Below the pieces are notes generated by a model. The model ran no database searches. It was given only the letters and a program-made list of their open reading frames with translations, and had not been told where the DNA came from. Source: DRYM01 sp964564025 (lineage in GTDB: Archaea > Thermoproteota > Thermoprotei_A > EX4484-217-1). From it: 64,000 nt of DNA. Below are positions 45,211 through 53,515 of this stretch, piece after piece. The stretch's first letter is position 1, and every line of letters begins with the position of its first letter. Location of the stretch: positions 62,001 through 126,000 of the forward strand of contig CAZLZO010000001.1 in the NCBI GenBank assembly GCA_964564025.1. The letters are read 5' to 3'. Made by a program: the position numbers and the translations under genes.

Positions 45211-45362
45211 AACATGTACACCCTACCGAAAAACTAGTATCATAGAAAATAAAGCTTTAGCTACAATACGATATAGGGTTTAACTACGCAATTAAGCTCT
45301 AAGAGCAAACTATTTATTCTCCTTCAAAGGCTAACTTGGTTAAGGGTAAGGTGAGCAAGTGC

Positions 45363-45671
45363 ATGTCTAATGAATGCAAAGAGTTAAGCATAGGATTTAA
45401 TGATAAAATGTTTTACGCTAAAGTTTGCGGTAAAAGAGCAGTAAGGCTTCTTTACGAAATAGATAATGACGTTTTTCACATAATATCAACATACACGCTT
45501 AGAGCATTTAGGGGCAAAGGTTTAGCATCCAAAGTCGTGAAGAAAGCACTAGAATATGCTTTGGAGAGAAAATTTAGAAAACTTAAGGTTTCATGTAGCT
45601 TCGTAAAAAAATGGTTAGAAAAACACCCTGAATTTAAAGATAAATTTGAAGAAATAATTTTTCTAGCCTAG
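45363..45671 (+). CDS. COG2388-type GNAT-like acetyltransferase
   Basis: 102 residues from ATG 45363, since AGGTGA lies 8 bases upstream (TTG 45336 would be much earlier). The core YTLRAFRGKGLASKVVKKAL is the acetyl-CoA pyrophosphate loop (RGKGLA), followed by LKVSCSFVKKWLEKHPEF, which fits the NATD1/COG2388 branch with a Cys before a KKWL helix. Substrate unknown. It diverges from hypA. Confidence 0.75.
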   Translation: MSNECKELSIGFNDKMFYAKVCGKRAVRLLYEIDNDVFHIISTYTLRAFRGKGLASKVVKKALEYALERKFRKLKVSCSFVKKWLEKHPEFKDKFEEIIFLA

Positions 45672-45755
45672 AATAATAGTATTTTCTTTAATTTCAGTTA
45701 TGGGAAATCGTTAAATACATTTTACCTAACCTAATTACCGGTAAGGTGTTTACTT

Positions 45756-47633
45756 TTGAAAATAGAACGTATCATAGGGGTTTTTGAAAGAGAATTTTCT
45801 TCAAAGAAAGCTATGGAGCACGTTTACGAAATAAGTAAGTATCATAGAATTCAAGGATCACAAGGACTCATAGATGCAGGCAACTATATAGCGAAGGAAG
45901 TTAAAGCTTATGGTTTAAATGTTAGGAAAATTACATTTAAATACGACGGTATTTCAAAGTTTTACGGCTTTACAGCACCTATGGGATGGGATATTAAGGA
46001 TGCTTGGTTAAAAATTGTTAAGCCATACGAAAAACTTGTTTCAACTTTTAGAGAAATTCCTACAATGGTTATATCGCATTCTCCTGGAACAAAGGGGGAG
46101 GTTATTGAAGGAGAAATAGTCTATATAGGCTCTTGGAGACCCGGTGTTTTCCGCAAAATTAATGTTTCAGATAAGTTTGTTTTAGTCTCCGAAAGACCCT
46201 ACAATGTATTTATTGAAGCTGCTAAAGCTGGGGCTAAGGGAATAATTGTTTTTAAGAGAAACTCTCCTGAACCAAATGCTGTACCCTACTTCGGCCTGTT
46301 TCTTAGTAGGAAGGAGGCGAGAAAATACTCTAAAACAGTTGCCCTAGCTGTTTCAGAAAGGGTAGCTAATGAAATAGTATCGGCTGTAGAGAAGGGAAGA
46401 AAAGTTGTTGTTGAAACCTTTATTGACGCTGACTATAGGGTTAAGCAAGGATTCTCCATAGTTGCCGAAATCGAAGGCGAAATAGGTAAGTACGTTGGGT
46501 ACATAGCACATTACTGCCATCCATCTCCTGGAGCAAACGATAACGCATCAGGTTCAGCAACATTACTTGAAATATCTAGAACTTTGATAAACGTTTATGA
46601 GAGAAAATGTTTAGATAGAGGAGAATTAGGATTCAGGTTCATTTGGGTTCCAGAATACACTGGAACATTAGCGCTTCTTCAGAAAGAACCTTCAGTAATT
46701 GAGCAACTGGAGTTCCTAATAAACTTAGACATGGTTGGTGAAGCCCAGGAAAGAACAGGTTCAACATTTAACATAATCAAAACACCTCTCACATTACCTC
46801 ACTTCGGAAGTGAACTTGCCGAAGCAATCGTAGATGCTGTTTTTAGAAGAGAGCACACATTTAGTGGTTCAACGAGGCTTCCTGTGGTTAAATATGTTTT
46901 TACGGAATACTCTGTAGGAAGCGACCATGATATAAGTAATTTCGCTAAGAAACCATCGATCATGTTTAATCAATGGCCAGATAAATATTACCATACACAT
47001 ATGGATACTCCAGATAAGGTAAGCCCTCTTTCTTTGAAGTTAACCGGAGTTTCAGCATTAACTTTAGGCTATACTATTTCATCCAAAACAGTAGATGAGA
47101 GAATGGTTAGTTTAATACACATGTACCTTATGAAGAATTACTATGAGAAACTTGTAAGGATCTTAAGTAGTGCTGATAAAGCAAGTGTTTTGAAAAACAT
47201 ATTCACAAAACACTACCTCACCTATGCTTTAAAAACATTAGATACCTTATGTACTAGGTGGAAACATACGTGTAGTGAAGTTATGAAAGTTAAGAAAAAT
47301 ATTTTAGCAAAACTACGGTACAGAAGGGTTAAGATAAAAACTTCTAAGAATTTCTCGGAGAAAACATTAAGGTTAAAAGTTAAGGAACTATTTAGCATGA
47401 AGAAAGTTTTCACCGAGAAACCTAAGGTGGCAAGAGAACTTGCTTCGCTTATGGAGAAAAACAAAGCACTATTCTCAATAATATATAGCACTATAGTAGC
47501 GTTAAATATTAAGCCAAGAACATATCGTGAACTCTATGAGTTCATGATTTCCGAGTACGGATGGTTCGAAGAAAAGGACTATGCAAGAACGATTCAAGCA
47601 CTTATTAAGTTAGGTTTAATCGAAATTTCATAG
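45756..47633 (+). CDS. M28-family metallo-aminopeptidase (DUF4910-like)
   Basis: 625 residues, TTG start at 45756 behind AAGGTG. A PA-like insert (about 100-215) with KAGAKGIIVFKRNSP lies before the peptidase core. Zinc ligands fit AHYCHPSPGANDNASG (His, Asp), PEYTGT (Glu), NLDMVGE (Asp) and YHTHMDTPD (His). A C-terminal helical region of about 180 residues follows, longer than in ordinary M28 peptidases. Likely an aminopeptidase acting in the cytoplasm; no signal peptide is visible. Confidence 0.85.
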   Translation: MKIERIIGVFEREFSSKKAMEHVYEISKYHRIQGSQGLIDAGNYIAKEVKAYGLNVRKITFKYDGISKFYGFTAPMGWDIKDAWLKIVKPYEKLVSTFREIPTMVISHSPGTKGEVIEGEIVYIGSWRPGVFRKINVSDKFVLVSERPYNVFIEAAKAGAKGIIVFKRNSPEPNAVPYFGLFLSRKEARKYSKTVALAVSERVANEIVSAVEKGRKVVVETFIDADYRVKQGFSIVAEIEGEIGKYVGYIAHYCHPSPGANDNASGSATLLEISRTLINVYERKCLDRGELGFRFIWVPEYTGTLALLQKEPSVIEQLEFLINLDMVGEAQERTGSTFNIIKTPLTLPHFGSELAEAIVDAVFRREHTFSGSTRLPVVKYVFTEYSVGSDHDISNFAKKPSIMFNQWPDKYYHTHMDTPDKVSPLSLKLTGVSALTLGYTISSKTVDERMVSLIHMYLMKNYYEKLVRILSSADKASVLKNIFTKHYLTYALKTLDTLCTRWKHTCSEVMKVKKNILAKLRYRRVKIKTSKNFSEKTLRLKVKELFSMKKVFTEKPKVARELASLMEKNKALFSIIYSTIVALNIKPRTYRELYEFMISEYGWFEEKDYARTIQALIKLGLIEIS

Positions 47634-47710
47634 AGTATTTGCGGGAAAAGCTAATATAAGAGTTATAATGCTAGACTGAGGCTAGGTGAGTATTATTAAT
47701 ACCAATATTC

Positions 47711-49135
47711 ATGGCAACTCAGCACCCAGACAGCACGGTTAAAATAACTACGAAAGAAGAGGTTTCTGAAGCAGTTAACGTTATCACACCCCTTATTGAT
47801 GGAGGTTTTGGATGCGACGAAATAATGGTTGATTATGAAGGAAAACTTACAGCATATCACCAACCCGAATGGATTGTTCAGGAAGCTTATAAGAGAGGTT
47901 TTCTTGCTGGGAAAGACTTTCTAATAACAGTTAGGGCACCAAACGATATTTTAGAAAGCGAAAGTAGGCATTTAATGACTTTAATGGCGGCCATATTAGC
48001 TAATTTAAAATCATCCAAACTTTACAGTGAAGAAGCCGTCCACTACATAGTGCTGCCTATGACGGAGAATCCTAGAGACATAGTTAACGTTCAAAGAAAA
48101 ATAAATAAGTTGAGGAGATTCGTGGAAGAGGAGGCGGGATATAAATCTAGGAAGGAAATACATGTTATACCTCTTTTTGAGCTTGTAAGAAAGCATGTGA
48201 AAATAGACTATTTACTTGAAGCTGCAAGTGTTAGTTTAGTTAAGGAAATAGGACACTTCACAGAGGCTTTTAGAGTTTTTCTAGGGAAAAGTGATGCTTC
48301 ACTTCACTCGGGTCATGTCGCAAGCACTTTATCTCTTAAGCTAGCGTTAGCTAAGCTACATTATTGGGCTTCTGAAAACTATGTTAAAGTATATCCCATA
48401 ATAGGTATGGGTAAGGCTCCCTTTAGAGGTCATTTAGCACCACATAACATTGAAAACTGGGTTAAAGAGTATAAAGGGTACTCAACTGTAACAATACAGT
48501 CAGCTTTAAGATACAATACTTCAAGACCAGACTACGTAAAAACATATGTTACTTTAAGAGAACATTCAAATCAAGAAGCATCAATGAATATTTTAAAGAG
48601 CTACCCTGAAGTAATGACGTTAATTAAGAAGGCTGAAAGTACCTACCTAAAGAGGCTTTCAAAAATAGCTAGAGTGGTTTGGAAAGTCTCTCAGCAAATA
48701 CCTCAAACAAGAGATAGAGTAACTGTTAAAGAATATAGAAGAAAACAAGGGGAAATAATTTTACCAAGAGCAATAAAGTTCGTAGCTTCAATGTACACTA
48801 TGGGTTACCCGCCGACACTTTTAGGTTTAGGATTATTTCTAGATGAAGCATGCAAAGGCAAAGCGGAGGAACTTGAACTTCTCTTGAAAATCTATCCTTC
48901 ACTAATGAAGGACGTAAAGTTCGAAATGAAATATTATGTTCCTGAAGCATTTAAGAAATGGGTTGGTAAAGAAGCCGATGAGCTAATTTGTGATGTAAGA
49001 AGAACCATGGACATACTTAGTATAGATCATGATGAACCCCATGATGAATATCGCAAGCTAATAATAGAGCTTACATCAAGAATAACCATAAAAAATGTGG
49101 TTAAAGCCGCAGAGCTTAGAGGATTTTTAGGTTAA
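47711..49135 (+). CDS. ppcA: Archaeal-type phosphoenolpyruvate carboxylase
   Basis: 474 residues from ATG 47711. MATQHPDST, DGGFGCDEIMVDYEGKLT, GMGKAPFRGHLAPHN, and LREHSNQEAS all match the archaeal PEPC family. It fixes bicarbonate on PEP to give oxaloacetate. The AGGTGAG ribosome site is 18 or more bases from the ATG; homologues often start a few residues earlier, so a non-ATG start at about 47699 (ATA) is possible, but no in-frame ATG, GTG or TTG lies between. Confidence 0.93.
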   Translation: MATQHPDSTVKITTKEEVSEAVNVITPLIDGGFGCDEIMVDYEGKLTAYHQPEWIVQEAYKRGFLAGKDFLITVRAPNDILESESRHLMTLMAAILANLKSSKLYSEEAVHYIVLPMTENPRDIVNVQRKINKLRRFVEEEAGYKSRKEIHVIPLFELVRKHVKIDYLLEAASVSLVKEIGHFTEAFRVFLGKSDASLHSGHVASTLSLKLALAKLHYWASENYVKVYPIIGMGKAPFRGHLAPHNIENWVKEYKGYSTVTIQSALRYNTSRPDYVKTYVTLREHSNQEASMNILKSYPEVMTLIKKAESTYLKRLSKIARVVWKVSQQIPQTRDRVTVKEYRRKQGEIILPRAIKFVASMYTMGYPPTLLGLGLFLDEACKGKAEELELLLKIYPSLMKDVKFEMKYYVPEAFKKWVGKEADELICDVRRTMDILSIDHDEPHDEYRKLIIELTSRITIKNVVKAAELRGFLG

Positions 49136-49230
49136 TAGGTTAATTAATCGTAATATTGTTATGTGAAAAGAGAAAATCATAACGTTTTTACACTATTTTA
49201 ACATCATTTATTCATGAGGTAGAATACGTT

Positions 49231-49500
49231 ATGGCTCAAAAAGTGAGTAAATATAGTGGATTTGCCCTTCTCACCATAGGACTAGTTCTCTTAGTAACTG
49301 TTTTCATACTAGCTTATATGGAGTATAGAGGAGTTGTTGTTCCAGAAATGAAAACGCAAGAAGGCTTTATCTCGTGGATACTGAGTTGGGGAGTATACAT
49401 CATCATGAAAATAGCATTCCTAGGGGTAATGGGTTGGGTAGGATCCATAATAACACTAAGAGGAGTATCCCTTATAACATCAGGTGAAGAGCGGTACTAA
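49231..49500 (+). CDS. Small two-helix membrane protein
   Basis: 89 residues with ATG 49231 behind AGGTAG. Two hydrophobic helices (FALLTIGLVLLVTVFILAY and IMKIAFLGVMGWVGSIITL) flank a polar loop. No family is recognised. It is the first of three membrane genes in a row. Confidence 0.75.
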   Translation: MAQKVSKYSGFALLTIGLVLLVTVFILAYMEYRGVVVPEMKTQEGFISWILSWGVYIIMKIAFLGVMGWVGSIITLRGVSLITSGEERY

Positions 49501-49532
49501 GAATAAAAGACAAGATATAGCGGTGCATTTTA

Positions 49533-50288
49533 TTGAAGAAAATAGCTAGAATAATTAGGTTAATAGGCTACACCCTAGCATTGCTCATCATTGCTGTGTT
49601 ACTGTTGGAACTATACCTATTCTCCATAGATTTAAGTCCTACAAATTTTTCAGTAACGATAGCTAATGTAAAATGTCTAGCTGAAAAAGAACAAACTGAA
49701 GTAAACATTAGAGTAAGTTATAACGGTACATATCCTCTAAACGACTTTAGAGCATTACTTGAAATTAAGAAAGGTGAAGAAAAATTCACTATAAAGAGTA
49801 AGGCTATAAACTTAGTCCATGGATCAGTAACTATATTAACAATACCTGTTTCTTCAGAGGATTTAAGAATTATAGAAGAAATGCTATTAGAAAATGCTAC
49901 GTTATTCTTAGGCTTTGAATTTAAATACAACAAAATATTACCTTTAAAAATAGCTTATACATTTGATTATAAGCTATTTATTCCCCAAATAGAGCCTTAT
50001 GAGTTAAAATACTACACAAATAATTCCCAATACAATGTAATACTATATGTTATAGTAGTTAATCCCTTACCCCATAGTTTAGGCGTTAAAGCAGTTCTTA
50101 CAATAAATAATGTTTCTAAATTTACTAATTTAAAACTTAAAGCTTGCGAAAGCAAGGTACTAATGATGCCAACAATAACATTGTCTAAAGAAATCATTAA
50201 AATGGGTGCAAATTGTACATTAAAATTACTAATGAATAATAGTATTATTGATATGAGTAGTTTTGAATGTAGGATTTTAGGTGGCTAA
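49533..50288 (+). CDS. Membrane-anchored extracellular beta-rich protein
   Basis: 251 residues with TTG start at 49533. One N-terminal helix (LIGYTLALLIIAVLLLELYLF) anchors a mostly beta domain that faces out, with sequons such as NGT, NAT, NNS, NVS, NCT and NNS. Two repeated blocks of LEA/CARDB-like strands (VNIRVSYNGTYPLNDFRALL, VVNPLPHSLGVKAVLTINN) are suggestive. Family unclear. The start of the next gene overlaps its end by 8 bases. Confidence 0.65.
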   Translation: MKKIARIIRLIGYTLALLIIAVLLLELYLFSIDLSPTNFSVTIANVKCLAEKEQTEVNIRVSYNGTYPLNDFRALLEIKKGEEKFTIKSKAINLVHGSVTILTIPVSSEDLRIIEEMLLENATLFLGFEFKYNKILPLKIAYTFDYKLFIPQIEPYELKYYTNNSQYNVILYVIVVNPLPHSLGVKAVLTINNVSKFTNLKLKACESKVLMMPTITLSKEIIKMGANCTLKLLMNNSIIDMSSFECRILGG

Positions 50289-50757
50289 AGTGGTTTGGAA
50301 AACTATTGTTAAGGGCGCTATAAAAGGAGCTTTTTCAACATTTGTAACAATAATTATTCCATTATGGATTATAGGGAGTATTGGAGGAATTTTTGAAAGA
50401 GCCATTCAGCAAAGCTTTAAAATACAACAAATTGTAATTGGAGCTTATGGATTAGAAAAATACTTCGTACTCATAATATTCATATCTTTAATTATAGGGG
50501 TTCTTGAGGAAAGTAAGGACTGGAGAATTTTAGGTAAGTCATTGCATATAGCATTATTTGTCTTTAGCTTTCTACTAATACACATGATGCTTCAAGGTGG
50601 GATATTTAGTAGGGAAATTATTGTAGATAAACAAATAATTGATGTTTCAATAGACTTAAGATTACCATTATACGCTTATGGTTTCCTTATAGTTCTTCCC
50701 TCAGTTATATCTTCATTAATAGATATGTTACCTAGTGTTAATAGTGTTTCAGAGTAG
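50281..50757 (+). CDS. Membrane protein with about four helices
   Basis: 158 residues with GTG start at 50281, overlapping the previous gene by 8 bases. Hydrophobic segments lie at about 14-32, 58-77, 86-104 and 128-150. No motif is recognised. The three genes 49231-50757 look like one membrane complex. Its end overlaps argF (converging) by 9 bases. Confidence 0.65.
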   Translation: MAKVVWKTIVKGAIKGAFSTFVTIIIPLWIIGSIGGIFERAIQQSFKIQQIVIGAYGLEKYFVLIIFISLIIGVLEESKDWRILGKSLHIALFVFSFLLIHMMLQGGIFSREIIVDKQIIDVSIDLRLPLYAYGFLIVLPSVISSLIDMLPSVNSVSE

Positions 50758-51681
50758 TAACGCTAGTAACGCTTTTTGAGCATGCATCCTATTTTCAGCT
50801 TGATCCCAAACTATTGATTGAGGACCATCAATTACGTCGTCTGTTACCTCTAAACCCCTATGAGCAGGCAAACAATGCATGAAAATAGCATCGCTTTTAG
50901 CATGCCTCATTAGCTCTCTATTTACCTGGTACTTTGAGAGCTCCCTTATTCTTTCTTCTCTTTCTCTTTCCTGACCCATGCTAACCCATACATCAGTATA
51001 AATTACATCGGCACCTTTAACGGCTTCGTAGGGGTCTTCAACGAAATCTATTTGTGCTCCTGAGTGTTTTGCTTCTTCTTCAGCTACTTCAAGAACGCTC
51101 TTTGATGGCCTGTATTTTTGAGGAGACGATATAGTAATGTTTACGCCAAGTTTTGCTGAAGCAATTAGTAAACTCTGTGCTACGTTATTTCCACCATCAC
51201 CTAGGAAGACCAATTTTATCCCCTTTAACTTACCCTTTTTTTCTAAAATAGTGTACATATCCGATAATGCTTGTACAGGGTGGAAAGAATCACTTAAACC
51301 ATTAATCACTGGTACACTAGAGTATTTCGCTAACTCCACTAGGTCATTATGCGAATAAACCCTCGCCATAATTCCATCAACATATCTACTTAGAACCCTT
51401 GCTGTATCAGCTATGGTTTCTCCTCTTCCAAGCTGAAGTTCATTCCAGTTAAGAGTTATTGTAAATCCTCCAAGCTGCTTCATAGCTGCTTCAAAACTTA
51501 CTCTCGTTCTAGTACTGGGTTTTTGAAATATCAATGCGAGAATCTTACCTTTAAGTACAGGTATTATTCTTTCTCCGGAGTAGTATCTTTCCTTAAACTG
51601 GGCCGTTACTTTAAAGATGAATTCTAATTCTTCTTTCGAAAAATCACCTAACCATAGGAAATCACGACCCCTTAGGTTCAT
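50749..51681 (-). CDS. argF: Ornithine carbamoyltransferase
   Basis: 310 residues. The carbamoyl-phosphate motif PSTRTRVSFE, the HPVQALSDM segment and the ornithine motif FMHCLPAHRG, with DQAENRMHAQK at the C-terminus, identify OTC. It makes citrulline for arginine synthesis. Its stop overlaps the converging membrane gene, and a LysX/RimK-family ligase precedes it by 11 bases on the same strand, so they probably form an arginine or lysine biosynthesis unit. Confidence 0.95.
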   Translation of the reverse strand: MNLRGRDFLWLGDFSKEELEFIFKVTAQFKERYYSGERIIPVLKGKILALIFQKPSTRTRVSFEAAMKQLGGFTITLNWNELQLGRGETIADTARVLSRYVDGIMARVYSHNDLVELAKYSSVPVINGLSDSFHPVQALSDMYTILEKKGKLKGIKLVFLGDGGNNVAQSLLIASAKLGVNITISSPQKYRPSKSVLEVAEEEAKHSGAQIDFVEDPYEAVKGADVIYTDVWVSMGQEREREERIRELSKYQVNRELMRHAKSDAIFMHCLPAHRGLEVTDDVIDGPQSIVWDQAENRMHAQKALLALLL

Positions 51682-51692
51682 GGTGGAATCAC

Positions 51693-52541
51693 CTACATTT
51701 TCATTTTGGAAATGATGTATTCAACTATTTTTTCGGGAACATTAATTCCTGTTGCTTTCATAAAACCTTTAAACTCAGGCACACCATTAACCTCATTAAC
51801 TAAGTACCCTTTTTCGGGATGCATAAGTAAATCAACCGAAATTACACCTGCACCAACAGCCTCTGCTGCTTTTAATGAGAGCTCTTCTAAAACAGTATTG
51901 AGCTTCATAGGCTCTACTTTTCCTCCTCGGGCTACGTTGCTTCTCCAGTCACCACTTGTAGCTATTCTCTTAATGCACCCAAGCACTTCATTGCCTATAA
52001 CAAAACATCTAATATCCGTGTTAGATGAGGGAACATATTCCTGAATTACATGAACTTTCAATTGCGTTGAAGGAAGATTTTCTCTATGTTCCGCTACTAA
52101 GAGACCTTCCTTACTACTTTCAATAAGTGAAACAAGTCTGCCCCAGCTACCTATGGGTGGCTTATCTATTACTGGGAACCCTACGATATTGTAGGCCTGC
52201 AGCGCCGAATCCGTTGTAAAAGCGATTACTGTTTCAGGTACTGGAAGTTTCTTTTCAACGAGTTTCTTATATGTTAAAATCTTATCCCCGCATGAAAGTA
52301 TTGTTTCACTTTTATTTACAGTAGGTATACCATTAGTTTCAAGAACAATAGCTGTATAGAACGCTCTATACATACTTACGGGTCTTATTAACGCTATACT
52401 AGCTTGCTTTAGGAATCCATTGCTAAAGTGTAAAGGATATGTTGCGACGTTAAGTAGGTGTAGTTTAACATTTCTCTTCCTAAATTCCTTTATTATCAAT
52501 TTCTCCTCAAGTCTAACGATATCGTAAGCTAAAATTATCAT
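51693..52541 (-). CDS. LysX/RimK-family ATP-grasp ligase
   Basis: 282 residues from ATG 52541. ATP-grasp features: VIDKPPIGSWGRLVSLIES, IQEYVPSSNTDIRCFVIG, NVARGGKVEPM and LVNEVNGVPEFKGF, the LysX form of the RimK family that joins glutamate or aminoadipate to LysW. Position beside argF supports an ArgX role. No LysW gene with its zinc Cys pattern is in the window. It could equally be a RimK-type glutamate ligase. Confidence 0.82.
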   Translation of the reverse strand: MIILAYDIVRLEEKLIIKEFRKRNVKLHLLNVATYPLHFSNGFLKQASIALIRPVSMYRAFYTAIVLETNGIPTVNKSETILSCGDKILTYKKLVEKKLPVPETVIAFTTDSALQAYNIVGFPVIDKPPIGSWGRLVSLIESSKEGLLVAEHRENLPSTQLKVHVIQEYVPSSNTDIRCFVIGNEVLGCIKRIATSGDWRSNVARGGKVEPMKLNTVLEELSLKAAEAVGAGVISVDLLMHPEKGYLVNEVNGVPEFKGFMKATGINVPEKIVEYIISKMKM

Positions 52542-52678
52542 GACAGCATCACCGTTAAGAAAGCGTTATCACTTGTTATTGCAGAATAATCATTAATTTC
52601 TATGTTTAGCTGATAAATTTTTTCTAAGAAATCTTCCTCAACGACTTGGAAGATGCATCCCCAAGCACCGCAAACCAC
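52538..52678 (-). CDS. 46-residue ORF overlapping the ligase start
   Basis: The frame runs from GTG 52678 to TGA 52538, overlapping the ligase start by 4 bases (ATGA). The product starts VVCGAWGCIFQVVEEDF and is otherwise polar. GTG is the only usable start, since a stop lies 3 codons upstream. No ribosome site is seen, but a TATA-like CTTAAATATT lies about 20 bases upstream, so it may be leaderless. It is not a LysW. Confidence 0.4.
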   Translation of the reverse strand: MVCGAWGCIFQVVEEDFLEKIYQLNIEINDYSAITSDNAFLTVMLS

Positions 52679-52771
52679 TATGTTTCAGTGAATATTTAAG
52701 TATTTCCACCATGTTTTATAATTAGAAAAAATTTATTTCAACTACGTATGTCAAGTAAAATATTTTTAAAG

Positions 52772-52909
52772 TTAACACCTTCCTCTTTCAGAAGTCTCTG
52801 CAATAAGCTCCTGCTCTTTCCTAAGCGCCTCATTTAAAGAGCCATCTAAGTGCTTTATAAGGTACGCTACCTCCTTAGTGCTTAGCTTAATAAGTAATCT
52901 ATCATCACC
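52772..52909 (-). pseudogene. Start-less ORF remnant
   Basis: An open frame ending TAA 52772-52774 translates to a coding-like, amphipathic sequence (DRLLIKLSTKEVAYLIKHLD, then NEALRKEQELIAETSE) but no ATG, GTG or TTG is available; its frame opens at a TAA. AGGTGATGAT lies at the top in a different frame, with a short peptide reading from it. A lost base at the start would explain it. It could be chance. Confidence 0.35.
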
Positions 52910-53021
52910 TTATCTTAATAGTTATCCAGAAAATAGCTGGGTCTACAAAACCTTGCTAGTTAGTTGTAAGTAATGTTACATCTATTTGAAGAATTGTCGC
53001 CTCTCTCCAGAGTCCTATAAA

Positions 53022-53065
53022 TTATACTTAAAATTTGTATCGTGATTTAGACTCTTATACTTAAA
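53022..53065 (+). promoter_or_regulatory. Tandem TATA-like 11-mers upstream of gene at 53108
   Basis: TTATACTTAAA occurs at 53022-53032 and again at 53055-53065, exactly 33 bases apart (about three helix turns). The second is placed about 43 bases before ATG 53108, as expected of a TATA box. Two overlapping promoters or a regulator pair are possible. Confidence 0.4.
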
Positions 53066-53107
53066 TTTTTATAATGAAGAAGCAGTGATGTTTAAACAGG
53101 GGTTTCT

Positions 53108-53515
53108 ATGTGTAATAAAGTAGTTTTCACAGCAATGTCTAAGAAAAGATATTATCTTAAGGGCCACGTAGCTAAATTCGTGTTTGATCAAGGAAAAATT
53201 CCTCTAAATCCCTTCCTATGTTATGACTATTTTCTCCTAGACACTGTTGCTAGAGATAAAATTAGAGAAGCAAATTTTGAGTTAATAAATAGATGTGATG
53301 AGCTATGGGTTTTTGGAGAAATAAGTGATGGTGTTCTTAAAGAGATATTTTTCGCCAAAGAAAAGAGAATTCCAATAAAGTATTTCAAAATAATTGATGA
53401 ACCTCTAGAATTTATAGAGATAAGTGAGAAAGAAGTAAAATATGAACCTGGAGCTTTAGAACTACTTAGAAGATGGAAAAATGCTAGCGAAAAAGCGAAA
53501 ACTAGTCGAAGCTAA
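53108..53515 (+). CDS. Nucleoside 2-deoxyribosyltransferase-like (DUF4406-type) protein
   Basis: 135 residues. RYYLKGHVAKFVFDQGKIPLNPFL, then RCDELWVFGEISDGVLKEI and RIPIKYFKI follow the Rossmann-like pattern of 2-deoxyribosyltransferase-fold proteins (position of the catalytic Glu matches GEISDG). Whether it acts on nucleosides or only binds nucleotides is open. Its end overlaps the radical SAM gene by 35 bases, so they are one unit. Confidence 0.65.
   Translation: MCNKVVFTAMSKKRYYLKGHVAKFVFDQGKIPLNPFLCYDYFLLDTVARDKIREANFELINRCDELWVFGEISDGVLKEIFFAKEKRIPIKYFKIIDEPLEFIEISEKEVKYEPGALELLRRWKNASEKAKTSRS

Larger units (their letters stand above)
52679..53107. other. 429-base region without an intact gene
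   Basis: On the minus strand an open stretch of 45 codons without a start (52772-52909) lies within it. On the plus side two TATA-like copies precede the gene at 53108. No RNA gene, repeat array or mobile element is visible otherwise. Confidence 0.6.

Noticed and set aside
45363..45671. TTG 45336 as the start of the acetyltransferase-like gene
   Set aside because: It would put the AGGTGA ribosome site inside the gene; ATG 45363 has that site 8 bases upstream.
52538..52678. Small ORF before the ligase as LysW
   Set aside because: It has only two Cys, spaced CGAWGC, and lacks the paired CxxC motifs and acidic WGE end of LysW.
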